Below the pieces are notes generated by a model. That model saw only the letters and a list, made by a program, of their open reading frames with translations. It ran no database searches and had not been told where the DNA came from. The position numbers and the translations under genes are program-made. Positions 24,807-34,176 of a stretch of DNA of 64,000 nt are shown here, piece by piece. Origin of the DNA: 2-12-FULL-60-25 sp003576745 (GTDB taxonomy: Bacteria; Patescibacteriota; Patescibacteriia; 2-12-FULL-60-25); assembly GCA_030272835.1 (NCBI GenBank), contig SZOQ01000008.1, forward strand, positions 1 through 64,000, read 5' to 3'. Every line of letters begins with the position of its first letter. Within the stretch, counting starts at the first letter, position 1.

Positions 24807-25547
24807 TTATGGAAGCGTAACGGACTGAGCCTCAATGGTGGCGCCTTCGCCGACCGATTTCACCATACCGACGCCTTTCACCCAGTATTCGATACTGTCC
24901 ACGGCGGTATTCATGGGCACCGGAAGGTCCGCGGATTCCATGGTCATATGCGATTTTACCTTGAGCGCCGTATAGGTTCCGGCCGGTACGGTAACCTCTT
25001 CCGTCCCCATGACGCTTCGATTCATGGTGACGACGCTCTGCACGTTCTGCAGGAATTCGGGAAGTCCCATCGCGGCGGACGCCTGCATGGTGATATCGAA
25101 TGTGGACGTCCACTCGGATCCGACGGCCAGATTGCTCGGGAGCCATTCTCCCTCCGCGCTGTTGGTGATAAAGGAAAACCCGGTATTGCCCATGGCGCTC
25201 CCCATGTCCAAATATCCTTCCGCGACAATATGCCCGCCGTCGCAGGAGATGTTCTGGGTGACCGTCACATTCGAGTTGGAAAACGCGTAAGCGAGAACCG
25301 CGCCGCTCCCCTGCACGGAATCGACACTCATCGTATATTCGCTCTTTCCCGCCGGACCCTGCGAAGCATAGGTAACGGCATACCCCGGCGCAATGGGGAA
25401 ATACGGATGCATACAACCTTTGGAGGCCACCGGAACCGAAGGGGCGCCGCCACCGGAAACGGATGGGGACGATGCTGGTGCACAGCCTGCGCCGACAAGA
25501 GCAACAAGAGCAATGGACGACATGATTCGCGTAAAGAAACGATTCAT
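24807..25547 (-). CDS. Predicted lipoprotein, 246 aa
   Basis: The N-terminus is a lipoprotein signal (MNRFFTRIMSSIALVALVGA) with lipobox VGAGC, so the protein should be lipid-anchored on the outer face of the membrane. A Ser/Gly/Pro linker follows, then a beta-rich domain (PYFPIAPGYAVTYASQG..., and later VTVPAGTYTALKVKSH) that resembles the DUF3108-like or YdhL-like folds often seen in bacterial lipoproteins. Function unknown. Its ATG overlaps the stop of the FemAB gene by 4 nt, so the two are translationally coupled. Confidence 0.75.
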   Translation of the reverse strand: MNRFFTRIMSSIALVALVGAGCAPASSPSVSGGGAPSVPVASKGCMHPYFPIAPGYAVTYASQGPAGKSEYTMSVDSVQGSGAVLAYAFSNSNVTVTQNISCDGGHIVAEGYLDMGSAMGNTGFSFITNSAEGEWLPSNLAVGSEWTSTFDITMQASAAMGLPEFLQNVQSVVTMNRSVMGTEEVTVPAGTYTALKVKSHMTMESADLPVPMNTAVDSIEYWVKGVGMVKSVGEGATIEAQSVTLP

Positions 25548-26557
25548 AGATGTGTTCGTGAAAGGATTCTTAGAATTCTATAGGCAAAGGGACGACGGGG
25601 CAATTCCCATGTTCCCGTATATTCCACGCGTTCTCCGCCGAATCCGAGCTTAAACCGCGTGATGCCTTCCCAAGCCGTTTTGTAATACGGTGACGCGGCA
25701 TCGGAGGGATTGATGCCATGAAAATCATAAAAGAGTATTCCGGACGCTCTTGCCGCGCGGATGGCTTCCCAGTGCAGGGCATAAGGCGCCATAATATTTC
25801 GTTGGGAGGACGAGGATGCGCCGTGCAAATACGTAACCGTATCGGCATACCGTATTTCCATGCTTGCGGCGAGCGTATGTCCTCCGCACTCGGCCAGGCG
25901 GAGATGCGCCATGCCTCGCGGATGGAGAAACCGGAACGTCTCGCGGAGATACTCCGACGAGAGCGGACGAAACTGATCCCGCGCCGCGGTTTCTTCATGC
26001 AGACGGAGGAAGACGTCGAGATCGCGTTCGCTCCCTTCGCGAACCGTAACGCCCTTTTTCGAAGCAAGCCGGATATTGTAGCGGGTCTTTTCGTGCATGG
26101 CCGACAGCAAGGCATCTTCGCTCTTCATGAGATCGACCACAAGCGTGGATGCCGGCATATAGGCTTGCGCGCGCACGAATCCTTCCGGAAGCAATGGAAG
26201 GACGGCGGTGGAAAGGGGCGGCTCGATACGCAGAAAAAACCCGCGTTCCGCGTATCCCTGAAGCCGGATGAGACGCGTGAATTCGCGAAGAATCTCCGAA
26301 GCCTCCGATGCATGGTCATTCGCGATCACGGGGCCGCGAGGAGCATACCAGTACCCTCCGAAAAAACGCTTCGGATAATGGATGATTTGTCCCGCGGCGA
26401 TATGCCGTCCTCCATGCTCGAGCGCGAGACGATGCACGGGCTGCCCGAGCGATACGCGAAACTCCCCCCAATCCCACGACTGGGTAAATGGAGCATGGGG
26501 CACGGACGATACAGCGCGGTCCCAGTCTTTCTGTTGCGTTACCTCGACGAGTTTCAT
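25544..26557 (-). CDS. FemAB-type aminoacyltransferase (peptidoglycan bridge formation)
   Basis: A 337-residue protein of the FemX/FemAB GNAT-like fold. Features: N-terminal SVPHAPFTQSWDWGEFRVSL, central IRYPKR-like segment HYPKRFFGGYWYAPRGPVI, the C-terminal FLHPRGMAHLRLAECGGH, MEIRYADTVTYLHGASS, then GILFYDFHGINPSDAASPYY and FKLGFGGERVEY, which close the second GNAT domain. The family transfers amino acids from tRNA onto the stem peptide of lipid II. It overlaps the lipoprotein gene and lies downstream of ruvA. The amino acid used cannot be told from sequence. Confidence 0.85.
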   Translation of the reverse strand: MKLVEVTQQKDWDRAVSSVPHAPFTQSWDWGEFRVSLGQPVHRLALEHGGRHIAAGQIIHYPKRFFGGYWYAPRGPVIANDHASEASEILREFTRLIRLQGYAERGFFLRIEPPLSTAVLPLLPEGFVRAQAYMPASTLVVDLMKSEDALLSAMHEKTRYNIRLASKKGVTVREGSERDLDVFLRLHEETAARDQFRPLSSEYLRETFRFLHPRGMAHLRLAECGGHTLAASMEIRYADTVTYLHGASSSSQRNIMAPYALHWEAIRAARASGILFYDFHGINPSDAASPYYKTAWEGITRFKLGFGGERVEYTGTWELPRRPFAYRILRILSRTHL

Positions 26558-26606
26558 GTGTTGAAATCAATAGTTTCCGCTGTCTGGGAACAGCGGATGA
26601 CGTCCA

Positions 26607-27164
26607 TTACGCGCTCACGATCCGCAAGGCTTCACGGACGCGCAAAGACACGTCCGTAATCTCGGCAGGGACGAGTTTCATGGCCTCTCTCGCTTGATGC
26701 GCGGAATATCCCAGAGACACCAGGGCATCGATGACTTCTCGGTCGGGGCCGGGCGCCGTATCTTCCTCCACGAGCTGGCCTTTCAGCTCGAGGATGATTT
26801 TCTGCGCAATCTTTTTTCCGATGCCCGGCACGGACGTGAGCAAAGCAAGATCGCCGTTCATGATGGCTTTCCGTACCGCCTCGGCCCGGCCCAAGGAGAG
26901 CATGGCCAAGCCGACCTTCGGACCGACGCCGGAAACGGAAATGAGGCGTTCGAACAACTCCAAATCTTCTTCCGCGGGAAACCCGAACAGATCATGCGAA
27001 TCTTCGCGAAGATGGTCATGAATATACAGGGTTGTCTCTTCCCCCTTGCGAAGGCCGGAGAGCGTCCCGGGGGACGCATGGACGACATATCCGATGCCGC
27101 CGACATCGAGAAGGACCGACGCCGGTTTGACACTTGCGATGATGCCGCGCAAAAAGCCGATCAT
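26607..27164 (-). CDS. ruvA: Holliday junction DNA helicase subunit RuvA
   Basis: A 185-residue protein with an N-terminal OB domain (MIGFLRGIIASVKPASVLLD, YIHDHLREDSHDLFGF), tandem helix-hairpin-helix motifs (LISVSGVGPKVGLAML and LTSVPGIGKKIAQKI) and a C-terminal UBA-like domain (IDALVSLGYSAHQAREA) that contacts RuvB. It binds four-way junctions as a tetramer. ruvB and ruvC are not in the window. A TATACT box ends 7 nt before the ATG, so the mRNA is leaderless. Confidence 0.95.
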   Translation of the reverse strand: MIGFLRGIIASVKPASVLLDVGGIGYVVHASPGTLSGLRKGEETTLYIHDHLREDSHDLFGFPAEEDLELFERLISVSGVGPKVGLAMLSLGRAEAVRKAIMNGDLALLTSVPGIGKKIAQKIILELKGQLVEEDTAPGPDREVIDALVSLGYSAHQAREAMKLVPAEITDVSLRVREALRIVSA

Positions 27165-27212
27165 AGAGCGGAGTATACCCTAGCGGGATTGGCCGTCCCA
27201 TTCAAGAAAAGC

Positions 27213-27245
27213 AAAAACCCCACCGAGGATGATGGTGAGGTTTTT
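27213..27245 (-). terminator. Intrinsic terminator of the kinase gene
   Basis: Stem AACCTCACC with GGTGGGGTT (one wobble), loop of 9 nt, followed by TTTTTG on the minus strand. Confidence 0.8.
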
Positions 27246-27268
27246 AGGGTTTGTCCGCGAAGCGGATC

Positions 27269-28921
27269 CTATTTGAGGTTTCGAGCAATACTCTCGGCCT
27301 CGAGCGCCTGATCGAATTGGCGGAGCTGGCGATAGCACTTGGCCATTTCCGCATAGATCTCCGGCGCATTCGGCGAGCTCGTTCTTGCGAGCTCGAATGA
27401 ACGGATAGCGGCGCGGCAGTCCCGTTTGGCCACGGTCTTGCCGTAGTCGAAGGCCTGACGCGCCGTCTCGTTCATGGCTTCGGCTCTGCGCACCGCATCT
27501 CCCGCCGGAACCGGCACGGAAGGCGGAAGCGCTGACGCGGGTTCGGGCGGCACATCGGGTGCTGCCGGAGACGGCGGCGCCAAAACCGTTGCGGGGGCTT
27601 CCCCGCGCGGAATCGTTTCCGGTCTCGTTGCCACAAACATGCCGTATCCCGACAGCGCCGCAACGAGCATTCCGGCTCCGGCCCAAAGCGGCCATGGAGA
27701 GCCGTGCTGTTTCAACGGCAGATTTCTGGAAGGCGCCGCTTCGACCTTCTTGGTGGGAATCTGCGAAGCCGACAAAGCCCGTGGGGGCTCCGAATGGACT
27801 GTCGGGCTATAGGCAATGTCAGCCATCGGACGCGAAGAGCCCCGGCGCATGCCGAAGATTTCCGCCTCCGCGTCGATGAGCGCGCTCCGGAGCTGATCCG
27901 CGTCCTGAAACCGATCCCATGGCTGTTTCGCGATGCACTTCATGACGACCTCGCGCAATTTCCTCGGCATGTCGGGCCAGTACAGCGCGGGATCCGGATC
28001 GGGCGCCGCCGTATCATGCAGGAACTCGAAGATTCGGAGATAGTGGGACTTGTCCACGTGCGGGAGCACCCCGGTCAGCATGATGAACATCACCATGCCG
28101 AAGGAATAAATGTCCGCTGGCGGACCGATGGGCACCACCTGACCGAGTTTGTCCTTGTACGGATTGCCCGGCGTGTAGAACACCTCCACCGCCATGTACT
28201 GTGGCGTGCCCGGCGTGCCTTCTTTGGTGAGCTGGCTCTCCTTGGGATCGAGCTCGAAGACTTTGGCGATGCCAAAATCCATGATCTTGACCGTGGGAAC
28301 ATTGCGCCGGCTCCGGACAATCATGATATTCGCCGGTTTGATGTCCCGGTGGATGATCTGCTTGATGCCGGGCGTCGGGTGATCGTGCAGGTAAATGAAG
28401 GCCTTGCACGCCTGATCCGCCACGCGGAAAAAATCCTCGAGCGGGTAGAGCGGGCCACGAAGAACTTCGGCGCGTTCTTCGGGAAGCTTGAGCTCCCCGT
28501 CCTCGTCGAGGAGATTGACGGCCTTGGCATGCTCGAGGATTTCGTCCTCGAGCGTTTTCCCGTTCACGTATTCGCTCACGTAGTACGGACAGCCGTCCCA
28601 GAGACCCGCATCGAGCACCTGAACCAGGTTCTCGTGGCGGAGTTGCGCCTGGAGCTTTACCTCGCGCTTGAAGCGTTTGAAGTATTCGCTCTCTTTGGGG
28701 TCCTTGGCATGTCCGCCCTTGGTGCGGGACGCCTTCATCCAGGCTCCCAGCATGAGGTCGTTCATGAACTTCATGGCGACCTTTGGCGCATCGCCCGACA
28801 GCAAAAGGTCCTCATCAGACTCGTCGACAGCCAGCCACACGTCGGCCATGCCGCCGCGTCCGAGCTGCTGCAAGAGGCGATAACGATCGCCGATGAGCTG
28901 CTGATTGCGCAATTTCGGCAT
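27269..28921 (-). CDS. Membrane Ser/Thr protein kinase with C-terminal TPR region
   Basis: A 550-residue Hanks-type kinase. Residues 10-300 are the kinase domain: Gly loop LGRGGMADVWLAVD, catalytic loop IHRDIKPANIMIV, DFG segment KIMDFGIAKVFE and the APE-equivalent GTPGTPQYMAVEVF. A Pro/Arg-rich juxtamembrane part leads to one membrane helix at about residues 410-430 (AGAGMLVAALSGYGMFV). The extracellular end carries a Pro-rich linker and TPR-like helices (SPNAPEIYAEMAKCYRQL). An N-terminal insertion with ESDEDLLLSGDAPK lies between the Gly loop and the VAIK-like Lys. It has its own promoter, a long leader and an AAGGCGGC Shine-Dalgarno site. Confidence 0.88.
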   Translation of the reverse strand: MPKLRNQQLIGDRYRLLQQLGRGGMADVWLAVDESDEDLLLSGDAPKVAMKFMNDLMLGAWMKASRTKGGHAKDPKESEYFKRFKREVKLQAQLRHENLVQVLDAGLWDGCPYYVSEYVNGKTLEDEILEHAKAVNLLDEDGELKLPEERAEVLRGPLYPLEDFFRVADQACKAFIYLHDHPTPGIKQIIHRDIKPANIMIVRSRRNVPTVKIMDFGIAKVFELDPKESQLTKEGTPGTPQYMAVEVFYTPGNPYKDKLGQVVPIGPPADIYSFGMVMFIMLTGVLPHVDKSHYLRIFEFLHDTAAPDPDPALYWPDMPRKLREVVMKCIAKQPWDRFQDADQLRSALIDAEAEIFGMRRGSSRPMADIAYSPTVHSEPPRALSASQIPTKKVEAAPSRNLPLKQHGSPWPLWAGAGMLVAALSGYGMFVATRPETIPRGEAPATVLAPPSPAAPDVPPEPASALPPSVPVPAGDAVRRAEAMNETARQAFDYGKTVAKRDCRAAIRSFELARTSSPNAPEIYAEMAKCYRQLRQFDQALEAESIARNLK

Positions 28922-28989
28922 TCTGCCGCCTTTCTTGGTTGAAGTGAATGTCCGGCACCCGGCCCATTTTTGAGCCGCAGTGACCCCAT

Positions 28990-29018
28990 ACCATACAGAA
29001 AAAAGGTCGCCTCGTCAA
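28990..29018 (-). promoter_or_regulatory. Promoter of the kinase gene
   Basis: Minus strand TTGACG, 17 bp, TATGGT; leader of about 60 nt. Confidence 0.7.
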
Positions 29019-29052
29019 GCCTTCTTGACCAAGCCGCGATATGGAAAGTTTC

Positions 29053-32031
29053 CTATACTATCCCTAGTTCAACATCTTCCCCGTCAAGGGAAAATGTCAT
29101 CGAGTCTTTCTGTTTTGGAAACGTATCAGGAATATCCAAATCATCCGCCTTGATCTGTTCCATCAGCATACCCATAGACGCCTGTATGACTTCGCGAAGC
29201 GCGGGATCGGCGGTCGCGGCATAGGCGCGAATGCGATCGGAGGGCTTTAGTCCGCGTTCCTTTCGCAGCGCCATAAACCGGCGAATGAGTTCGCGAAGCT
29301 GACCCTTCGCCTTCAGCTCCGGCGTGAGGGCGGTATCAAGGACAACGGTTGTTTCGTCGCCGGGGTTCAAATCGAATTCAACGGATTCCACATTCAGCTC
29401 GTCTTTCACGAGCGCGAGCAGATCGGTTTTGGCGGATAAACGATTTGCATCCATCCCATGCTTCATGCGGATTGTTGCGCGGGAAAGCGCCTGGCGGACG
29501 GGTATCTTGACGATGGCGCGCTGTTCCAGACCACGCGATACGATGTCCCTTACCCACGCCATGTCTTCCAAAAGTTTTTCATCGATGAGACGCGGATCCG
29601 CCTTGGGCCAGCGCTCCAAATGCACGGAGGCTTTCGGCCCCTCGAGATCCATATAGAGACGCTCGGCCATAAAGGGAGCCGAAGGCGCCATGAGCATGGA
29701 AAAATCGAGCAGGACCTCGCGAATCGTTTTGAGCGCATCCAAACGTTCATACGCGTCCGCACCACGCATGCGATCTCGCGAACGCCGAAGCCACCAGGTG
29801 GATACGTCATCCACGAATGCGGAAAGCGGCCGGACGGCACGGACGATTTCGTATCGTTCATAGGCATCCGTCACGTCTTGAATAAGACCGTGCAGGCGCG
29901 CATAGAGCCACCGGTCGAGGACATGCGCGCTCCTCGGCTTTGCGAGCTCAATGCGGTCGGTTCCGGCATAGGTCTTATAAAAGACGCTCACGTTCCAAAG
30001 GATATTCAGGAATTTGCGGACAACATCGTCGATCTCGCTCTCCGAAAAATTCAGCTGCTCCCCGTCCACCACGGGGGAGGAAAGGATATAGGTGCGAAAT
30101 GCATCCGCGCCGTAGGTGTTCAGAATCTCCCACGGATCGGGATAGTTTCCAAGCGATTTCGACATTTTTTTGCCGTCCTCGGCCATTATGAGGCCGGTCA
30201 CGACGACGTCCTTAAACGCGGGCTTGCCGAAAAGAGCCGTGGAAAGAACGTGAAGGACATAAAACCAGCCGCGCGTTTGATCCTGCGCTTCGCCGATAAA
30301 GTCCGCGGGAAAGTGAGACTCGAACCGCGCTTTGTTCTCGAACGGATAATGCTCCGAGGCGTACGGCATGGATCCGGATTCGAACCAGCAATCGAACACA
30401 TCCGGAATGCGATGCATGGTGCCGTCGCAGGATGCGCAGGAAAGCGTGACGGCGTCGATGGCCGGCCGGTGCAAATCAAGATGTTCTGGAAAGGTGCCGG
30501 CAACAGCTTTTTTCCGGAGGTCCTTCAGGGATCCGATAATTTCGCGCGCATCGCAGGATCCGCATTCCCATACCGGAATGGGCGCGCCCCAAAAACGGGT
30601 GCGGGACAAATTCCAATCCGGCGCCGTTTCCAAGCCATGACCGAAACGCCCGTCTTTCAGATGAGCCGGATGCCAATTGATGCGCTTGGCCGCATCGAGC
30701 AATTTGGGTTTCAAGGCCGTTACGTCCACAAACCACCCCGGCAGAGCGCGATACATGAGCGGGTCCTTGCTTCTGGGATCGATGGGAACGCTGTGAGCGA
30801 TGTCTTCCCGACGATAGAGGAGGCCGCGGGATGCCAAGTTTTCCATGATGGGATTGTTCGCTTCCGCATACTCCATCCCCGCCACAAATCCAGCCTCTTC
30901 GCGGAATCGTCCCTGCTCGTCCAGCGCGTCGATAAAAGACAGTCCGCGCTCATGACCGATCTGGTTGTCTTCCTCGCCGTAGGCAGGCGCAATATGCACA
31001 ATGCCCGTGCCGTCCGTGTCGCTCACGTATCGGGCCGTCACCACGTGGTGTCCGTTTTTCACAGGATAAAAATCATACGGCGGCTCATAACGGATTCCTT
31101 CCAGCTCTTCTCCCCGGTGCCGCTCGACGATTTCGAAGGGCATGGTGTTATGTTCGCCGAACTGATGCGGATCATCCAGAGGGTAATACTGCTTGAGTAT
31201 TTCGTTCATCCGGGTTTCCGCGAATGTAAAGTATTCTCCGGTCTCGTTCATGCGGACCGTGACGTATACCATATTCGGATGCACGGCGAGCGCCACATTC
31301 GATGGAAGTGTCCAGGGCGTGGTGGTCCAGGCAAGCAAAAACGACGACTCCTTCTCTTTGATTTTGAATTTCACCGTGACGGCCGGATCAATTTTTTCCG
31401 CATAGGAATTATCCATGTTGATCTCAAAATTCGCGAGCGGCGTGGCGCGCTTCGGCGAATAGAGCATGGTTTTATGTCCCTTGTAGATATGTCCCTTTTT
31501 CACCAATTCAGAAAATACCCACCACACGCTTTCAATATAGTCGTCGTCAAGCGTACGATAGGCGTTTTCCATGTCTACCCAGCGGCCGACGCGCCGGATA
31601 TATTTTCCCCATTCCCCCACATACCGGAAAACCGAACTGCGGCAGGATTCCGTGAATTTTTGAATGCCGAAGGCGCAAACCTCTTCTTTCGATGCAAGAC
31701 CCTCCTCCTTTTCTACGAGCCATTCCACCGGCAGGCCGTGGCAGTCCCACCCCCAGCGGCGAAGCACGCGATATCCCTGCATGGTCTTATATCGTGGAAT
31801 AACATCTTTTATGACGCTCTGAAGAAGATGGCCGTAATGCGGCAAACCTGTTGCAAACGGCGGGCCGTCATAAAAAACAAACGGTTTATGTTCGGGCCGC
31901 TCCTCAATGGATCGTTCGAATATCTTCTTTTTCTCCCAATACGAAGCGATAGCTTCTTCCATCGCCGCAAAATCCGGACGCCCCTGGCCCGGTTGCTTTC
32001 CGCCGGAAGGTTCCGCTTTCTTCTTGGCCAT
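29053..32031 (-). CDS. ileS: Isoleucyl-tRNA synthetase
   Basis: A 992-residue class I synthetase. The HIGH-like motif is GLPHYGHLLQSVIKDV, the editing (CP1) domain includes WTTTPWTLPSNVALAV, the KMSKS loop is DGKKMSKSLGNYPDP and the C-terminal anticodon domain ends with a DUF5915-like region (ELVIRR-like RELIRRFMALRKERG). Cys pairs near CGSCDAREI and CASCDGTMH suggest a zinc site inside the CP region. The length and order match the eukaryote-like type-2 IleRS. Start MAKKKAEPSGG at 32031 is preferred because a TTGACC-17-CATCCT promoter ends 10 nt before it. Confidence 0.95.
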   Translation of the reverse strand: MAKKKAEPSGGKQPGQGRPDFAAMEEAIASYWEKKKIFERSIEERPEHKPFVFYDGPPFATGLPHYGHLLQSVIKDVIPRYKTMQGYRVLRRWGWDCHGLPVEWLVEKEEGLASKEEVCAFGIQKFTESCRSSVFRYVGEWGKYIRRVGRWVDMENAYRTLDDDYIESVWWVFSELVKKGHIYKGHKTMLYSPKRATPLANFEINMDNSYAEKIDPAVTVKFKIKEKESSFLLAWTTTPWTLPSNVALAVHPNMVYVTVRMNETGEYFTFAETRMNEILKQYYPLDDPHQFGEHNTMPFEIVERHRGEELEGIRYEPPYDFYPVKNGHHVVTARYVSDTDGTGIVHIAPAYGEEDNQIGHERGLSFIDALDEQGRFREEAGFVAGMEYAEANNPIMENLASRGLLYRREDIAHSVPIDPRSKDPLMYRALPGWFVDVTALKPKLLDAAKRINWHPAHLKDGRFGHGLETAPDWNLSRTRFWGAPIPVWECGSCDAREIIGSLKDLRKKAVAGTFPEHLDLHRPAIDAVTLSCASCDGTMHRIPDVFDCWFESGSMPYASEHYPFENKARFESHFPADFIGEAQDQTRGWFYVLHVLSTALFGKPAFKDVVVTGLIMAEDGKKMSKSLGNYPDPWEILNTYGADAFRTYILSSPVVDGEQLNFSESEIDDVVRKFLNILWNVSVFYKTYAGTDRIELAKPRSAHVLDRWLYARLHGLIQDVTDAYERYEIVRAVRPLSAFVDDVSTWWLRRSRDRMRGADAYERLDALKTIREVLLDFSMLMAPSAPFMAERLYMDLEGPKASVHLERWPKADPRLIDEKLLEDMAWVRDIVSRGLEQRAIVKIPVRQALSRATIRMKHGMDANRLSAKTDLLALVKDELNVESVEFDLNPGDETTVVLDTALTPELKAKGQLRELIRRFMALRKERGLKPSDRIRAYAATADPALREVIQASMGMLMEQIKADDLDIPDTFPKQKDSMTFSLDGEDVELGIV

Positions 32032-32041
32032 AATGTGCTCA

Positions 32042-32070
32042 AGGATGCGGTGTTTTGTACGGTTGGTCAA
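32042..32070 (-). promoter_or_regulatory. ileS promoter
   Basis: Minus strand TTGACC, 17 bp, CATCCT, then 10 nt to the ATG. Confidence 0.65.
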
Positions 32071-32097
32071 GGCGGGGTGGCAAGGATGTTGGGCCAT

Positions 32098-32240
32098 AAC
32101 TCGGGTCTCGGGTGAAGCTTTTAGCAATTCGCAAAAGGCACAGGGCCAAGGGCAAAGGGCAAAAGGCATGGGTTACGGGTCTCGGGGTTCGGGGAGAATT
32201 TTGCTCCCCCCACGCCCTACTCCCTCCTCCCCCTATGCTA
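32098..32240 (+). repeat. Intergenic mosaic repeat, copy G
   Basis: Modules gggccaagggcaaagggc, gggttacgggtctcggggtt, a clear hairpin core GGGGAG-aattttg-CTCCCC, then cacgccctactccctcctcc. Confidence 0.8.
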
Positions 32241-32250
32241 TCCTTTCCCC

Positions 32251-32685
32251 ATGAAAAACCCGACGATCTACATCGGTGCGGACCACGCCGGATTTACGCT
32301 CAAAGAAAAACTGCTCCCGCTGCTCCGGAAACACGGGTATGACGTACAGGATATGACGCCCGGCTTTATGGAAGGCGACGATTATCCTCCGATCGGAAAA
32401 ACTCTTGCCCGCAGAATCGCGGGGTCGAAATCCAAAGGTATTTTGGTGTGCGGCAGCGGCGTGGGCGTGGCGATTGCCGCAAACCGCATAAAGGGGGCGC
32501 GTGCCGTGGAGGCGCATTCCGAGCATCAGGTAAAAAAAGCTCGCGAACACAATGACGTAAACATCCTCACGCTCGGGGGATGGAACACCACGCCCGCGAA
32601 AGCGTTATCACTCATCCGGACATTCATGCAAACGCCGTTTTCATCGGCAGAGCGGCATCGAAGACGGGTGAAACAGCTTGGATGA
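32251..32685 (+). CDS. rpiB: Ribose-5-phosphate isomerase B
   Basis: A 144-residue RpiB/LacAB-type isomerase that interconverts ribose 5-phosphate and ribulose 5-phosphate. It shows the N-terminal IYIGADHAGFTLKEKLLP, the catalytic-Cys segment GILVCGSGVGVAIAANR and the ring-opening His region ARAVEAHSEHQVKKAREHND. Length fits. TGCTATCCT (extended -10) ends 6 nt before the ATG, so it is leaderless, directly after repeat copy G. rpe and transketolase genes further on complete the pathway. Confidence 0.94.
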   Translation: MKNPTIYIGADHAGFTLKEKLLPLLRKHGYDVQDMTPGFMEGDDYPPIGKTLARRIAGSKSKGILVCGSGVGVAIAANRIKGARAVEAHSEHQVKKAREHNDVNILTLGGWNTTPAKALSLIRTFMQTPFSSAERHRRRVKQLG

Positions 32686-32690
32686 CGGTT

Positions 32691-33005
32691 ATGAGCCGTG
32701 CGGGATGCGCGGACAGGAAGTTAGGAAGTGGGGTGTGGGGTGTGGGACGTAGGACGTGGGAAATGGGTCATGTGGTTTGCGGGATGCGCTCAAAACCCGA
32801 GACCCAAAACCCGTTCCTCTGGCCTTTGCTCTTTCACATCCGTTCTAGGGTGTCAGGGTTGCTGAGTTCTAGAGTTTTTCTTTCCCACCATGGAACCCTA
32901 ACACCCTGATACTCTTGAACGACTGCAATGCCAAAAATCCCATCTATCACCTTCCTCCGAACCCGCATACTTTCCTCATAACCCGCGTTCCACGCCCACG
33001 CACCT
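32691..33005 (-). repeat. Intergenic mosaic repeat, copy H (inverted, degenerate)
   Basis: About 315 bp without a gene between rpiB and rpe. The first 125 bp are an inverted copy (on the minus strand ggaacgggttttgggtctcg, then acccatttcccacgtcctac, cacttcctaacttcc). The rest (tctagggtgtcagggttgct and its near mirror ggaaccctaacaccctgata) contains a second imperfect inverted repeat. Confidence 0.65.
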
Positions 33006-33033
33006 CTCCCAACTTTTTACCCGCCCTGCCCGT

Positions 33034-33702
33034 ATGACTATCGAAATCATTCCCGCAATTTTGGCATCATCCCGCGCGGCATTCAAACGAAAACTCCAGC
33101 TCATGGAAGGCGTCGCGCCCGCGGTGCAGGTGGATATTATGGACGGAAAACTCGTGCCGAATGAGACGTGGCATGAAGCGGGAGACGTGGCAGCATGGAA
33201 ATACCATTTTCGATACGAATTGCATTTGATGGTAGAAGACCCGATTCCGGAAATCGAACGATGGAAATCCGTCCGCGGCTTCACGCGCGCCATTATCCAT
33301 GCGGAAGCTCCCATTAGGATAACGCAGGCGCTGAATTGGATTCAGGATCACGGATTGGAGGCCGGATTGGCGATTTCGCCGGGCACGAGCCTTGCCGCTG
33401 TGGAACAGCATCTAAAACGCGTTGATATGGCGCTCGTGATGGGAGGAAAGCCCGGCTTTTCCGGCCAGCGCCACAATCCGAAACGACTTGATGTTGTCCG
33501 AAATATACGAAAGCGCTATCCGAACCTTCCCATTGGCTTTGATATCGGCGTGAATGCGCGAACGGTGCCGGCGCTTGTGGCAGCAGGCGCGACAAGACTC
33601 TGCGCCGCCAGTGCCATTTTTCAAAACCGGTCGCCGAAGCTCGCGTATAAAAAGCTGCTCGCAGCGGCGCGCGACGCGAACGCGAATGCGCCGGACGCTT
33701 GA
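33034..33702 (+). CDS. rpe: Ribulose-phosphate 3-epimerase-like protein
   Basis: A 222-residue TIM-barrel protein of the Rpe family. The N-terminus IIPAILASSRAAFKRKL is followed by VQVDIMDGKLVPN (metal-binding Asp), ELHLMVEDP, AGLAISPGTSL, LVMGGKPGFSGQ and IGFDIGVNARTV, all in the family order. It should convert ribulose 5-phosphate to xylulose 5-phosphate, matching RpiB just upstream. The usual HIDVMDG is replaced by VDIMDG, so one metal ligand differs and a related sugar-phosphate epimerase is possible. Confidence 0.85.
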   Translation: MTIEIIPAILASSRAAFKRKLQLMEGVAPAVQVDIMDGKLVPNETWHEAGDVAAWKYHFRYELHLMVEDPIPEIERWKSVRGFTRAIIHAEAPIRITQALNWIQDHGLEAGLAISPGTSLAAVEQHLKRVDMALVMGGKPGFSGQRHNPKRLDVVRNIRKRYPNLPIGFDIGVNARTVPALVAAGATRLCAASAIFQNRSPKLAYKKLLAAARDANANAPDA

Positions 33703-34121
33703 CCGGCAAAACATTCTTTTTTAGGCTCCAATTCGTGGAGGCTGTGTTCATCCTCGCGCTCCTTCTCGGACTCTGTGCCGTTGCATGGATGACGAATGCC
33801 CTTGCACGCGCCCTCTCGTGCGAGCACACAGAGCCTGCGTGCATTGCGCGCACCTTCTCATATAACGGCATCATCCCGGCGTTGCGCGATATTCCGGAAT
33901 TCCGGTCGTCCATCGGACATTTCGAGGTCCGTATCGGCAGATGCAAGCAGTGCCTGGAACCGGAATTCTTTTGCGCCGTCAGGGTGGAAGGCGAACAAGA
34001 TACGCGACGCTGCCCCACAGAGCTCGCCCTCGGCTGCGCCGACCATGCTATGCGCAGCGCAATGATTCTGGCGCTCATGGATTATCGGGCATCGACCATG
34101 TCCCTGCGATCCAGACCCTAG
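33699..34121 (+). CDS. Hypothetical single-pass membrane protein, TTG start
   Basis: A 140-residue protein whose TTG start overlaps the rpe stop codon (TTGA), implying translational coupling. An N-terminal hydrophobic helix (FVEAVFILALLLGLCAVAW) precedes a Cys-rich exported or cytoplasmic part (CEHTEPACIAR, CKQCLEPEFFC, RRCPTELALGC) that could hold disulfides or zinc. No family recognised. A later ATG inside the helix is the only other start. Confidence 0.55.
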   Translation: MTGKTFFFRLQFVEAVFILALLLGLCAVAWMTNALARALSCEHTEPACIARTFSYNGIIPALRDIPEFRSSIGHFEVRIGRCKQCLEPEFFCAVRVEGEQDTRRCPTELALGCADHAMRSAMILALMDYRASTMSLRSRP

Positions 34122-34147
34122 CCCCTGCCTTTCGGCGGGGGCGTTTG
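34121..34147 (+). terminator. Hairpin terminator after the rpe pair
   Basis: Stem GCCCCTGCC with GGCGGGGGC (one wobble), loop TTTC, followed by GTTTG. Confidence 0.6.
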
Positions 34148-34176
34148 TGTTCATGGTATCCTAAGCCACGAACCGT

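Noticed and set aside
27704..28942. 412-codon frame opposite the kinase gene
   Set aside because: Shadow frame; the kinase motifs, promoter and Shine-Dalgarno site are all on the minus strand.
29458..32115. 885-codon frame opposite ileS
   Set aside because: Shadow of IleRS; conserved synthetase motifs are on the minus strand.
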